From contig OZ024864.1 in the NCBI GenBank assembly GCA_964017155.1, forward strand, positions 34,285,029 through 34,349,028: DNA of 64,000 nucleotides. The letters run 5' to 3'. The notes beneath the pieces were generated by a model, which saw nothing but the letters and a program-made list of their open reading frames with translations, had not been told where the DNA came from and did not search any database. The translations under genes and the position numbers were made by a program. Positions 1 to 25,281 of the stretch are shown piece by piece (the first letter of the stretch is position 1; each line of letters opens with the position of its first letter). The stretch is from Oasisia sp. SBJ-2009. Its lineage: Eukaryota; Annelida; Polychaeta; Sabellida; Siboglinidae.

Positions 1-640
1 CGATGTTTCGTAGTCCATGGAAGCTGGTTGTTTCACAAAACACTTGCCATGTGCGATACCAGCTTTTGTTTCTCCCATTCAAGTCGCTTCCGTTGTCGTA
101 GGGCATCTCCACTATTATCTCCCGGTCTGTACCCTTGTTTTTGTTTCACTGCTAAACGAAGCCACCAGACCAACTGCCGCAGGCGTAGAAGTGAGCCAAG
201 AAGCTGTTGTTTCCTAGACTCCAACACGTGTGCGTGGAGGCGTCGACACTGAACCAATGGCTCAATACGTCAGTCTTTAGATAAACGCGATTCTTGCGTG
301 CCAGTCGAAACTGGGCAAAGTTTTATTGTTATTGCACTTCCGAAAATTAATAACATGTGACGCCAAAATGTCACTTCCGTTTCCTGGTAATTGCTAATGT
401 ACACGCATAAGCAAGGTGATGAATCATGTGAAGTTACGAAAACAATCCGTCAGGGCGCCGTTCCTCGAGAGCTCCAAGTTTGAAAACCATTGTGTGAAAC
501 TTCCTTTTACTAAACAGGTATACAGGTAGTTTATTGGCATACAACATAGACGGTGCTCAAAACAAGAATCGTTTGAAATGTCTAGTGAGTTTATAAATAT
601 TCAGGAAACCAGCTCACCTGTCTATTTTTAATTCCCACTT
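1..640. other. Intergenic sequence, no gene recognised
   Basis: Unique-looking AT-moderate sequence. Short open frames on both strands near positions 17-257 overlap each other and resemble no family known to me. No RNA gene or repeat was recognised. Confidence 0.5.
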
Positions 641-699
641 GTTTTGTATGTATATATATATATATCAGGTAAAATAATGGCATATATATTATAACTTAT

Positions 700-780
<81 letters not shown>

Positions 781-786
781 GACTAA

Positions 787-841
<55 letters not shown>

Positions 842-904
842 TATATGTATATATATGAGTATATATATATATTATATATACACATATATATGTATATATA
901 TGAA

Positions 905-978
<74 letters not shown>
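700..978. repeat. (TA)n microsatellite, interrupted
   Basis: Long AT/TA dinucleotide tract with a short break (GACTAAGTG near 781) and scattered ATGTATAT and CACATA variants. A shorter TA tract lies at 648-667. The open frames of alternating Y and I across it are artefacts of the repeat. Confidence 0.95.
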
Positions 979-981
<3 letters not shown>

Positions 982-984
982 CAT

Positions 985-2939
985 TGAAATGTGATAATCA
1001 CAGATCTGTATGCGATGTGGTACTCTCTGGACACCGGCCATTCAGTTCTAATGTTAACTGAACTATTATTTTTATTTGAACTTGCATTTTACATGTTGTC
1101 AATATTTCGATATTGTGTTCTTTCTCAATAAAAGTACCAATCACAAATAACATACGTGATGACATTTTGTAATTAAATTTTTGTAACTATACTTTGTCAC
1201 TGGCAGATTCAAAATGTAAAATGCACCAAGGAAATTAATGTAGGTGCCAACTTTGAGACAAACGAAGTTAAATTTGACATTCAAGTTGTACCTAATACAA
1301 AGCGTGGGCATCATAATACTATTATCAATTGTAGCAAACTATTCTACGTTAATATTATATAATAGATAGTAATTCATCACGCGCGATTAATTTTATATTT
1401 ACCATACACACATAAAATCGATATTTTTCTTCCTGTAAATGTTCAGCGATGTTCCCACATTTTGGTTTGGTAATTCCGAATAATGACATACACACTTTTA
1501 AAGGTATGGTAAATGATCTCTCTCGGTGTAATTATCGGCTTCTATGTGGAATTGTAGTAGAACCTTCAAACTGGCAAATCGGCCCACCTCTGGATTCTCA
1601 TACATTACATAACCCGACGTAGGACCTAGCAAGATAAATTATTTCGAAAACCCATTTACACGCATTTGCATTTTTTATTTACACATACAGTCAACATGAC
1701 ATAAATCACGACTCTAGATTGCGTGTTACTAATCAGAGGTCGAGCGTAACGCCTGCGACCTCGTCCGCGGCGGTAGAACTTACTGCGGATGATTAGTGTC
1801 TGGCGAGTAACCATTTTCCGTGTTCTTTCATACTCAACCGTTACGTCGGTGTGCCAAAGACTAGCTCCTGTGTATATTACTAGTAGTGTTCATCAATGTT
1901 GTTTTATTTTGTCCAATAAATTCCGACGTTCTGCACCCCCTTGAGCAAGCGGTATCCTGATGAAGAAACGTTGTTTCGTGTCTTTTCGAAGGTACCCGAT
2001 TGGTGTTGTTTCCCGATGAATTGACAGCAGCATCAGTGAAAACTTGGATGCATCGTACCAGGTCTATTGAACCTACGACGTAGGCATCTTATTCCAGCGT
2101 TCCTCTCTCCAGACGTAACGATTGTTCTACAACGAAGAACCATTTTAATATAACTACAATGAACACGATTGTCATTCACGACAAAACATATGGCAAGAGA
2201 ACAAGGAAGCCTTTGCAAATATAAAAAGTAAAATACTCCAGAAATAAAAACATGACTGTGTGTGGGTGGATTGGTGGGATGAGTGATGGTCCATTTGGAA
2301 GAAAATGAAATCGGGAAAATGTGTTTAGTACCACACAGTAACAAAAATGCTGCTCTTTATAACCATTTTCAGCTGTGCTTTTTTTTAAATTAATTTTGTT
2401 ATAATAAACCAGTTGCAAATTAATGACGACACTAAGTTTTAGCTATTATTTTCATTAGAAAGAACTGGGACACTGTCTTCATATATCCCCTGTAATCAAT
2501 GTAACAACTCTATTCCTTGAACATGCAAATGCATGTCAAGTGTATAACTGCGACTTATTGACCTTATTGGGTGAGGTGTATGTAGGTGACATGCAGCATG
2601 TACAATTTGTTTGGCTATTGAAATAAATTTATATGTACAAAGCCCTTACCGAGAGATCTTAATGTCGATTCTCCGCTACGGATATCCCAGTTTGGCAGCT
2701 TGTGGCTTAATTTGGTCTGCGCATTTACCTTCTGTTTGCAATGTCGTACAAGGGAGGACTGGCGCTACTTTGACATAATTTATAAATATAAACTAAATTA
2801 TCTTGATAACATATTGTAGCACCACCATTGAAAACTAATGTTGTCCTTTTATCGAGCATGCTATTTATTTCAGAGTGTTGTTTAGTACAAAATGGACATT
2901 TTCTAGGAAAATGTTCGTTCGAGGTGAATTCCGCACTGC
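985..2939. other. Intergenic sequence, nothing recognised
   Basis: AT-rich with no convincing exon, repeat unit or RNA gene. The ~80-100-residue minus-strand frames at 2033-2418 have no recognisable domain. Confidence 0.5.
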
Positions 2940-3157
2940 ATTGTACTCATCGGAAGGGCAGTTCAACTGAACACCCCATGGACCAATCTAAAGAGCTGTA
3001 TTAATGTGGGAAGGCGCTTCGTACACAAATTATCTACCGCTGCTTATAGCCCGGCTATCGAACGAACTCGCCAAGGTTTTAAAAGATACCGCAGTGTTCG
3101 AACAGGGGTAATTTCGTGCCCGACGTTCTAACCACCGTGCCTCTGCGCTCTTCGAAT
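2940..3157 (-). mobile_element. Degraded tRNA-derived SINE fragment
   Basis: Read against the better copies at 18.8 and 51.3 kb, this stretch keeps the order of blocks: the CTGTTCA-like start, AATTAATG, a CGTACACA block, CCAAGGTTTTAA, CCGCAG, and a terminal CTCTGCGCTC at the tRNA-like end. The tRNA-like head is at the right, so the element lies on the minus strand. It is the most diverged of six copies. Confidence 0.5.
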
Positions 3158-4434
3158 TTGCTGTTATAATTGTCCAAGCTCACTTCGTAAGAGTTCGGCT
3201 GTTTTGTGTTATGACGGATGACACAATGTTTCGCGATTTTCATTGGTTGTTATAGGTTGATTGCCGTTAATGGAATTCAATCTTTCTTGTAGCGGGGACG
3301 GGAAAATGGGTCTAGGGTTTTTAGATTTTGTGTTCACACCATACTTGCGACGAGTAACAAGTACGCGACTAACCTTTGTTACATCTTGTATTGTCTTTGT
3401 GCTCGCTTGTATCTGCTTGATCCAGTGGAGCAGGAATCACGTATTAGGCGTAGTTCCCGCTGCAATGAAACGATGTGTAAAATCATCACACCCAGGGAGT
3501 CATGCGACGTCATCAAGTCCTTTGGCCAGTAAGGTCTCATAACGACAGCCATATATTAAGGAATGGTGCCAGGTCTTCGAACCAGAATTGGCCCCGACCA
3601 GTAATTTGTAACGGGAGGTGTGCTGTCTAGAACCTGGGAAAGCTAAACATCAAAGGCATTACTGCCAATCAATTTTTGTGTGAAACTGGATGTTTTGTTT
3701 ACCATTTGAACGTATTGCAGGCGGAATCTTTCAAACTGCGAACATTGTTCCGAGATTTACACAATGACTGAACACATATTGACAGGCAGTAAACCGTCTA
3801 CATGCCTGTTGTAGTCATAAGAACGTAATATTAAATGAACAAATAAAACCTGGGGGTTAACATCCTCATTTTAAGTAAGACCAAGTTCAATACTGTTCCG
3901 CGTCAAACTGTGGTGATATGATACGGAACGATATAGAAATTTAAGAAACCTGCGAAAGAAAAACAGCAGGAATATCTGTCAAATACACCACTATAGATTA
4001 AATGTTTAAGGACCATGTCTCACAATCAGTTTCCTAAATACAGCACACTTAATAAGAACAATATCATAATAACGTACGTGAATCAACTTGTTCAATGGAA
4101 CCCAGCTAAAATCCTCTGGCCGAATTTAGCTTTAGTAGGTGAACTACGTAATACAGGCGACAGTGGCTATGGCGTGAGTAACCAAAGTCGATCTGACCAT
4201 AATTTATTGTCAAGAAAGGCCAAACATATCCAAGTCACAATACAATAGTATATATTCGGAGCAGCGTAAGTTTTCCTACTTGTGTCGGTTGCTCTGCATG
4301 GTGTTATTGTAAGGTTGAACACTGTGTTGGAAGCTGCGTAGGGAGAACATCATGCGCACTATTCCAACAGTAGAAATAAGTAGTGGGCATAAATGAAAGG
4401 ACAGAGATGACAACAACAGTTGTGTGCACGTGTC
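3158..4434. other. Sequence without a recognised gene (possible 3' part of the neuropeptide gene)
   Basis: A 93-codon plus-strand frame at 3261-3542 has one hydrophobic stretch but no family resemblance, and I do not call it. Later exons of the minus-strand neuropeptide gene could lie here or beyond the left edge. None could be identified. Confidence 0.4.
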
Positions 4435-4440
4435 GCGTAC

Positions 4441-4623
4441 CAGTATGTCGTCCATCGCCTTGGTGACCGCCTCCTGTGCTGACCAATACGACGCCGCCTG
4501 GCTGCGTTTGCCAATGTTGAAGCCTGGCGTCCATCCGGTGCTGAAGTGCACGTGCTGCGCATGCGCCGTGCAGAGGAAGAGCGTCGCCATAAGGCATAGT
4601 TGGAGTATGGCGGAATGCTTCAT
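4441..4623 (-). CDS. Putative GnRH/corazonin/AKH-like neuropeptide precursor, first coding exon
   Basis: Minus-strand reading starts at ATG 4623. Residues 1-22 form a typical secretory signal: basic start, leucine-rich core, and an AHA cleavage site. Next come the peptide QHVHFSTGWTPGFNI (residues 23-37) and GKR (38-40), an amidation donor plus dibasic cleavage site. About 20 residues follow, ending MDDIL, before a good 5' splice site (CTG|GTACGC, intron from 4440). An N-terminal Gln directly after the signal peptide, the HFSxGW core and GKR are hallmarks of the GnRH/corazonin/AKH superfamily, whose members begin with pyroglutamate and are C-terminally amidated. Lophotrochozoan forms usually end GW-x-P-amide; here PG is followed by FNI before GKR. 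An acceptor-like CATCCAG sits 3 nt before the ATG, suggesting a 5'UTR intron. Later exons were not found, so the gene is partial in this annotation. Family assignment is by motif only. Confidence 0.62.
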
Positions 4624-4844
4624 ATCCTGGATGACATAAACGGTTCAACAGTGCTGCGGTTGATCGAAACATTACGTCGTTACAACAAATGATCGCATTA
4701 CAATACCCTCCCACCTCACAATAAACCCAACTAAGCCCAATCTTGGAAGTTTTTTATATTTGTCACGTCGGATTGGCTATGCATAGCGTCTATGAATACA
4801 CTAGATTATAATACTGACTTTAGCTTCTAATTGAAAAATGACAA

Positions 4845-4904
4845 GTGATTGATAGCGACTAGTTGTTTAGACCCTGCGGGTCTAAACTGGTCGCTATCAA
4901 TCAC
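4845..4904. repeat. Compact 60-nt near-perfect hairpin
   Basis: Arms of about 28 nt, beginning GTGATTGATAGCGAC and ending GTCGCTATCAATCAC, pair almost perfectly around TTTAGACCC-TGC-GGGTCTAAA. The left arm has three extra bases. It could be a foldback transposon remnant, a structured RNA or a chance palindrome. The 3-nt loop is short for a pre-miRNA. Confidence 0.7.
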
Positions 4905-5351
4905 ACCAACAATAATAATAATTATTAATTATTGTGGTAACGTCTCGCGTAGACAGATTACATCTGAATAATAACGTAATCTGTATATTTCGTTTGTCCA
5001 TAGGGTTCTTTAAACGGAATTGTTCCGTAATATAAAATAAGTATTGCGTCTTTTATAAATGGAACCGTGGTCTGTCCCTTATATTTCCATGTTGAAGGTG
5101 GCAGCCCTATTTAGGTGGAATAGCAATAACAGTTAACCTACGAATAGCTCCCATATATATTTCCCACATTATCACAATCAAGTCACGTTACTTTCTAACA
5201 TTGCGGCATTTTTGTTTTAGAGACGTTTTTTGCAATGTTGTGCCGCCGTCTATGTATTCTCCCGGCCTGTTTATGTGTCCAACCTTTGGCAATAGTGCAG
5301 AGTCATTCACATATATCTCAATTCGGACACCGTCACTAAATGTCCTGCTAG

Positions 5352-5658
5352 GTTTTTGTATAGCGAAGTATCCAGTCCTTATAATTAATCAAAGCGCTTT
5401 ACACTTTGCTCTCTGGCAGACCTGTTCACTCGAAAACCATCTCAACGTTTCTGGGAAACATTCAATCACGCGAAAATTTATTTGCGAAGATTATCCATAC
5501 GGAAATATCCACTACTGTGCTCATTCATGGCGCGGGGTGATCGTGAGCAGCTTAGAGTGAATGAAATTGCTCAGGTTCCAACACGACAGCACATGACCGG
5601 AACTCAGGTTCCCTGAATTGAGAGTTCGATTCTTTAGACATCGAACTACTGCGCTTTC
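5352..5658 (-). mobile_element. tRNA-derived SINE copy (degraded)
   Basis: It shares with the copy at 18.8-19.2 kb the blocks TATAGCG..GTATCCAG, AGCGCTTTACACTTT, GGCAGACCTGTTCACT, CCATCTCAACG and CTGGGAA, and an end with CTACTGCGCT. The tRNA-like head is on the right. The ~119-codon plus-strand open frame over it is not a gene. Confidence 0.75.
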
Positions 5659-5716
5659 ATCAAGTGATAACGCTTCGTGTTCAGTACACTGTTCGTCCTT
5701 GACGTGTCCCATAAGA

Positions 5717-6022
5717 AGGTAAATTGTTATGTATAGCGCAGTATCCAGGATAACTGCTCCAAGCGTTTTACATTTTACTTCACTGACAGACCTGTTCAAT
5801 GAACCACCATCTTAACTTGTCTGGGAAGAATCCAGCCACGTTGAAATTAAGGTGCGAAGATTGTATGTTCAAATAGCTACCAATGTGCTCATTTATACAG
5901 CTGAGTGAACTGGAGTAAATATAGAGTGAAACAACTGCCAAAGGTTTCACCGCAGTACAGGATTTCAACCAGTTTTCGTTCGTCTAGATTCCGACGTTCT
6001 AGCCTTGATCCACTGCGCTCTA
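5717..6022 (-). mobile_element. tRNA-derived SINE copy (degraded)
   Basis: It lies about 60 bp from the previous copy in the same orientation. It contains ATAGCGCAGTATCCAG, GACAGACCTGTTCAAT, TATACAGCTGAGTGAACTGG, AGAGTGAAACAA and a terminal CCACTGCGCTC. The internal promoter boxes of the tRNA-like head have decayed. Confidence 0.8.
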
Positions 6023-9000
6023 CAATACGTCGTGTATACGGAACATTTGGCGAAATAACACGTTCTTGTGGTAATAATTTGGCTCCACGATACTACATTG
6101 TTTCGTTGAGGACACCGCATATCTATAGCCGTTCATAACACGTATTACAGCACTTACGGTGGCTGTTATACTCTTTTAAATTGTTGTTTGTGTATGTACC
6201 CGAAATCGGTTGTTACAATGAAAATGCGATGCGATTATGTATTCGTAGATGTTTCAATTTTGATCAGATTGACTTCCCTCCCTTGAGCGTCCCCTCTCTT
6301 TCCCCTGTGCCACTTCTCTCCCCGCCCCCTCTTTTTCTCCCAGAACAACATGTTACTAACATATTATTTTGGTTGGAGGCTAACCGTTGGCCAGATATTT
6401 GGCTTTGGTAGCCCCCCAACATTTCCGGTGTAATTACCATGGTCGATGTTATCTACCAATAAAACACATATACACATATTTATACTATTAAACCAGCTGT
6501 GGAAATAATTATTGTTTCCCATCATTAAAGTACAGGACGCACATTGGCGTAAACCAGTTGAAGATGCTGCTTTAACGACGTTAGAGGTCAAACATGTGAC
6601 TTTTACATAGATTCAACCAGACTGAGCGACACATAAAGCTCATACCCAAGTTGTTCGTCACTTCTCTTCGTCTGCAGTTTAAGCTCAACTGCACAGGCTT
6701 GCCAGGTCAAGGAACTGGCTGGTCGATGTAATATGTCTAGTTTCGTATTACCTCACTCTAGCGTGCTGGTGAAAATTGCACGATGCAAATTCTTAAACCC
6801 TATCTTGTTAATCTTTACACAGCATATAGAGACGCTGTTCCATTCGGTTAACTGAACTGTTCCCCTCACAAGGAATACAATAGATGGGCACATTGATGGC
6901 GTTCACATCAAAAACGAACACGTTAGTAGTAATGTCATACATTACTACTCACGTTCTGTCGGCAACACGCGATGCCGACATTGTAACTGGAATCATATAG
7001 TCATGTCCACTATAAAGAACACATTATAACGCAATAAAATAGTAATATAAAAATAGTAACAATAACGTGAGTTGCTTAGTGCCAATATTCTCTGTAAATA
7101 CGAAAGCAATGGCGCAAGAACACCAAAGGATTACGCGTTTTCGCTGTCACGTACAAAGAAAAACTTGTCAACGAATGTTTAGAATTAATATGAAACTAAC
7201 GAGGATATGCATATTAAAGGGATAGATTTCTAGATAATAGCAAAAAGAAACACCATTTCCAACATACTCTTAACGCTGAGAGTGAGTTAATTCCGTAGCG
7301 CAGAACTGTCGGAACATTTCGCCTTTGTACAATAAACACCCTACCTGATGTTCATGGATTGTCTCAGAAGTGTTGACGCTGTTCCTTGTGACGTACGGCT
7401 GTTGCATTTGCATGGAACCCGACGTATCTTATAGAGACTAGACGAGTCCATTCGACAGTAAATGGGCTTCGCATTCTCATATAATAATATTATTATAACG
7501 CATCGAGTTGGCTAATCTGGGCCGAATTAGCTGTGGCATATATATCATGTGCATAGGTCACAGCAAACCAGCGCGTTTCCTGATAGACATAATGACATCG
7601 TCCGAAGAATAGCGCCCGTCTATATATGGCGTAATGTGTGGGCATAACGGTGGCATTGATAACAGTAACTGACTATTTTCATAACTTAACTTTCCTAGAA
7701 TGATGACGTTGCATTTATATACTGCTACTTATGTAATTCTATGCATACAGGCATACTTTTGAAAACGCGTGGGAATAAAGTGGATGGCTTCATTGACAGG
7801 AAATGGCATATTTTCTGCTCTTCTTTGCACGTGGCACGTACACTCTTATAAGATCTCGTCAATCCCCCTGTTTTGGATTCTTCTTACTACCGCGTGTCAC
7901 ATGTAAATCAAACACCATCTTATTTTTTATCATGTTCGTCGCCATATTATGTTTGGCTTACCTCTCAACTGTTCTGAATCCTTCTGACGTTTCCGTTGGC
8001 AGTTTCCTGTTCATCCCATATGTACATAACAATGCAATGTTTCAGAAATAGAGAAATGTGTTTTTCTTTGACTCATGGAATTTGAAGTTGAAATTGGTCT
8101 CAGGCGAATATAGTATCGGTGTCTTCTTTAGAAAAGTGTTGTGGATACGGAGCAGTCTATATAGTGGTATCTTAATTGTTGTCCAGGTCGAGTCGCTGCA
8201 AAACACGAAAACGTGACTTAGTACATCCTTAGTTATTGCTAAACGAGTTATCTTGCAGGAACTGTACGGTCGCGCTGGATGTCATGAGAAGGACATTTGT
8301 TTAAGTAGAGTTTATATGTGAAAATTATGCTCCCTCCGTATCATCAACTTTGACGCATAGTACATTTCTTCATTATCAGCCAAAACATTGTTTTGAGATT
8401 CTTTATGTCTATGATAAATATGTTCAAGTTGCAAAGACTTTTCGGATGTATTAAACGCCATTCCGCTAAGCAGAACAAGTGCAACGTATTTATTTACTGT
8501 ACCGCATGCAGAATGTAATGTTATTATAATTCTCAATGATCATAACATCGGTTTAATGGTATAATGTGATGCTGTTTTGTTGCTGAAACAGAATCCCCAA
8601 TATGTGGCTATAAATTGTCGACAGCAAATGCTATAAATGTCACAACGTGAGGAAAGATGAATCTTGGAGACCACTTCCATTCCGGATGTGACGGAATTAT
8701 TGCCGCCTGATTCTGGTTTCTAGTTTCCAGAAAGACATCGAACTAGCATCGTGTCGTATGGCATGACCTATCATGGAAAACGGCAGAGGAAGACAGCCAC
8801 GTCGCCGCGGAAATGAGAAAGTCTACCTCCGTTGGGGCAGCTGGTCGAGTGATTGCATTCCGCCGGCGTTTCTTGACGCGTGGCTCGTCGCGTCTTCACC
8901 AAGGCTGAGTAAGACGATGCGACGGTAACGAATAACTAAGTACTGTTGTTGGACGCAGCGGGACAATTAGTCACACACTCGGTGTGGCGTTACCGTCGTA

Positions 9001-9540
9001 GATACGTGATTAGGTTCTAACAAACTTGTCCTTACGCTCGCATCCAGATGTTTGACGTTTCTATGTCTGTTACTGCGCGTTGGCGTCATAATTCCCTGAT
9101 ATCATGACATCATGCGCTATTTAATTGCAACAACAATGCGCTCGGAAATGCGGACATATATTATTTGATAAGAAGCTGACCTTAATCCCACGGAATAAAC
9201 GACATATGCCAGCGTTATAGACTAATGGCTGGTACCGCAAAGCCCGTCGCAAGTTTACTGACACCTTGTTCACCTTATTACCACCATCCAGTCAAGCTTT
9301 ATGACAAATCAAGTAATTGCGCCATAATTTTCATCGCATCATTGCACAACCGGCCATAACGTGCACCTGTCGTATATTGAATGAAGAACGTATACCTTAT
9401 TGGCGATGTAACATAGACCCTATATGTTATATTCTGCATGTGACAATATATTTCAAATATGTTTAAGGAGTTGATTTAAAAGAAAATTTAAAGAAGAAAC
9501 TGGCGAAGAGTTGGTTAAAATTGGCTGGATTCATGGAAAG
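6023..9540. other. Intergenic sequence, nothing recognised
   Basis: Read on both strands. There are only short unsupported frames (for example 7803-8051 and 8312-8536) and scattered pyrimidine runs such as 6290-6345. No domain, RNA gene or structured repeat is supported. Confidence 0.45.
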
Positions 9541-9573
9541 AGAGAGAGAGAGAGATGGGGAATGTTATTATTC

Positions 9574-10890
<1,317 letters not shown>

Positions 10891-10920
<30 letters not shown>

Positions 10921-10922
10921 GC

Positions 10923-11001
<79 letters not shown>
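10891..11001. repeat. (TA)n-(CA)n microsatellite
   Basis: A short TA run grades into a long CA dinucleotide tract ending at AAAGAAG. Confidence 0.95.
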
Positions 11002-11003
<2 letters not shown>

Positions 11004-13407
11004 GAAGTCACGGAATCAACATTACACCTTGCAAGATACAAGCGACTTTTAAAATGACTGCATACAAACAATGTAATTGTAACGTATATTTTATTCCAAA
11101 AGCATCATGTATACACACATATTTACACGGCCATAAAGAATAACAAAATAAGATGTAATATAAGAGTTGAACAACATATCTCCAAAATGTGTATACAGTG
11201 TATTAGCATATTATTTACCAACATGGGTTAAGTTTAATGGTGCATTATACGAGTTTCTTGCATTACGTCTACAGATGCTTTACAACCGGGTGTCGTCATT
11301 CATTATTAAGCCATAACAAAATATTAATCAAGACGTGTAACATCACAGGCAATGGCCTGCTATATAATGTGGAATTGATATAATCCAGACGTATAATTTC
11401 GCAGTTGTGTCACTGCCTGCTATATAATGTGGAGTTGCTCTAATCCCGTCATGCCTTATCCTGTGAAACTCGCCGCACTGGAAGTCTGGAATTCTATTCC
11501 AAGACTTTGTACATGCGTGTTGCACATAGTGAAACACAGTGTGCATAAGCATATGCATAAGCGTATGCATGCGTGTGTATGTGTGTGCATGCGGGTGATA
11601 TCATTTGTCGCACACACGCACGCACACGACGGACATTATTGAGCTAGAATCACCAACAGCACAATTACAAGCCAAATTTTAGTTTTGAGAATCGCCTCAA
11701 CGCATTTGTTAAAGCTATGACTATGTAACAGCGAACGTAGGAGTGTTTTCTGAAAATACCCATTAGAAATCATGCTGTGAACGAGCCGTGATCACCGTCG
11801 TGAAATAAAGCTTTTAGTACTACTTCACATGCATAGAGACAAGGTGATAAAGAGAAGACCATATTGAAGTTGTCAAGATCAAGATACTGAATGGTTATGA
11901 GAATATTAACGAAAGCATTTTGCTTCACTCTGGACTGGTTAAGAATTTAACCAGTTTTTAACTATTTCAACCCGCACCCACGTTGTATTAAATTAGAAAT
12001 TGCAAATTGTAAGTCGGTGGATTCCATACCCAGTTGCCATATTTGTTTTTTCTTTGGACGGGAAATCATGTGAAAACTATTAAAACAGTTGAGTAGATTC
12101 GCGTTAATCACGTGCTGCACAAAACCTGAGCATTGCAATACTGAAAAGTTGGATATAATTATGTCTACGATGTAGCTCAACAAAATGTCATTTATCATCC
12201 ATCCCGTGTCACGCAGCTCTGTGAATTTCTCACTGTGTGATCCACACAATAAGTTGTGAAACAGTTCTGGTGATTTTCATTTTCAGAAGCGACTTAATGG
12301 CTTATTAAAGCCATTCCACGCTGTTTGATTATTTGTAGGTGTGATAATAAAAGTGGCTTAGAACATACTTGCACCAATCCATCAGCTAACAGATGAATTA
12401 TTTAACTAAATATCATATATACGGCTCTATTTACGTACAAGCATATAATAATTGTTATTGATAATACAAATAATGATTACTTTGTAATCAGACAAGTATT
12501 TACGAAAGACATATAGGGTTAATAACTCAATTATGATACAACTAGCTATTTGAACTTTCAATGGCTTGTTGCAATTTTACATACATATTATGTCCTTTTC
12601 ATATAGATAAGTTGATTGTCACCAAGGTAGAGAAGAAACTAAATCACATTTTCTTATAATCACAACTATAACATTACTTCAACATTTCAGTGACCAGCCG
12701 TTCATAGTCTCTTTCAAGTGAAATTCAATAGTTCAGATTCTAGTTAATATCACCTGATGTAAGTAAGTTAGAATTTATAGTTGTAATTAACTGAATATAC
12801 GACTTAACATAAGATGATTAATACTTGTTGTGGTTTACATGTGAATGTCATATTGTTTGCAGTGGACTACTATTCACATATACGAATAAAACTCCAACAT
12901 TATGAAGATAACATATGCATTCGGCTGTATGGAATATACTGTCCCAAGATTCCAACTGACAGCAAGAACTAAACTTACTTTAAAGCAATGTTTTGACGCT
13001 TCTATATATGTACTGTGACCTTTTTCAGTGCATAAACAATGTCAGCCATTTTAGAAAATCGTTTCAAAGTATGTATAAGTGTCGTTGTTGATATATGGCT
13101 ATGTTCACAAAATGAGATGAGTACAAAATGGCGGAGGCAGCTGTGACTTCAGCTCAGTAGACTAGTAGACTCATAACACGAGCGTAATCTGCTGATGCTC
13201 ACTGATGTGACCAGAGTAAGACAACTTGACCATCGTCAGCCTCATGTGTGTATAGCACCAAAGGGCCCGTCACACTCTGTGTCACCAATGAGTGTCCACT
13301 ACAGAAATGTAACATTGACCTTGACAAGACAGCATTCGCCTACCGCCAGGATCTTTGACGTGACCTTGCGATTGACCTCGTTGAATCATAGCAACAGAAC
13401 ACAAAGC
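11002..13407. other. Sequence downstream of the SLC49A3-like gene
   Basis: It holds a short local duplication around GCCTGCTATATAATGTGG (near 11356 and 11416) and otherwise nothing recognised. The 3' UTR and polyadenylation site of the minus-strand transporter gene should fall in its right-hand part, but no convincing signal could be placed. Confidence 0.4.
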
Positions 13408-14306
13408 TGTCTCCTAATGATTACACGTATCTGCTGTCTCCTCATGAGGACACGTATCTGCTGTCTCCTCATGAGAACACATATCTGCTGTCTCCTCATG
13501 AGAACACGTATCTGCCGTCTCCTCATGAGTACACATATATGCTGTCTCCTCATGAGAACACGTATCTGCGGTCTCCTCATGAGAACACGTATCTGCTGTC
13601 TCCTCATGAGAACACGTATCTGCCGTCTCCTCATGAGAACACATATCTGCGGTCTCCTCATGAAAACACGTATCTGCGGTCTCCTCATAAGAACACGTAT
13701 CTGCGGTCTCCTCATGAGAACACGTATCTGCGGTCTCCTCATGAGGACACGTATCTGCGGCCCTCCTCATGAGAACACGTATCTGCGGTCTCCTCATGAG
13801 AACACGTATCTGCGGTCTCCTCATGAGTACACATATCTGCAGTTTCCTCATGATTACACATATCTGCTGTCTCCTCATGAGTACACATATCTGCAGTTTC
13901 CTCATGATTACACATATCTGCTGTCTCCTCATGAGTACACATATCTGCAGTTTCCTCATGATTACACATATCTGCTGTCTCCTCATGAGAACATGTATCT
14001 GCTGTCTCCTCATGAGAACACGTATCTGCTGTCTCCTCATGAGAACACGTATCTGCTGTCTCCTCATGAGAACACGTATCTGCGGTCTCCTCATGAGAAC
14101 ACGTATCTGCTGTCTCCTCATGAGAACATGTATCTGCGGTCTCCTCATGAGAACACGTATCTGCTGTCTCCTCATGAGAACACGTATCTGCTGTCTCCTC
14201 ATGAGAACACGTATCTGCTGTCTCCTCATGAGAACACGTATCTGCTGTCTCCTCATGAGAACACGTATCTGCGGTCTCCTCATGAGAACACGTATCTGCA
14301 GTCTCC

Positions 14307-14331
<25 letters not shown>
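13408..14331. repeat. 27-bp minisatellite, ~34 copies, overlapping the SLC49A3-like stop codon
   Basis: Units contain CTCCTCATGAGAACACGTAT with small variants. Because 27 is a multiple of three, long frames are open on both strands (plus 13195-14394, minus 13414-14310); these are periodic artefacts. Around 13826-13987 a two-unit (54-bp) higher-order block of GAGTACACATATC and GATTACACATATC variants repeats three times. The right-most unit encodes the last residues and stop of the transporter gene on the minus strand, so the array lies in its 3' UTR or downstream. Confidence 0.95.

Positions 14332-25281
<10,950 letters not shown>

Noticed and set aside
628..1061. Tyr/Ile-repeat frames on both strands
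   Set aside because: (TA)n microsatellite translation. The same reasoning removes frames at 9521-9830, 16158-16505, 23827-24094, 55572-55968 and 62099-62385.
3261..3542. 93-codon plus-strand frame with a hydrophobic segment
   Set aside because: No family resemblance, no splice or promoter context, and length within chance for the region.
5201..5560. 119-codon plus-strand frame
   Set aside because: Most of it is a decayed SINE copy read in the antisense direction.
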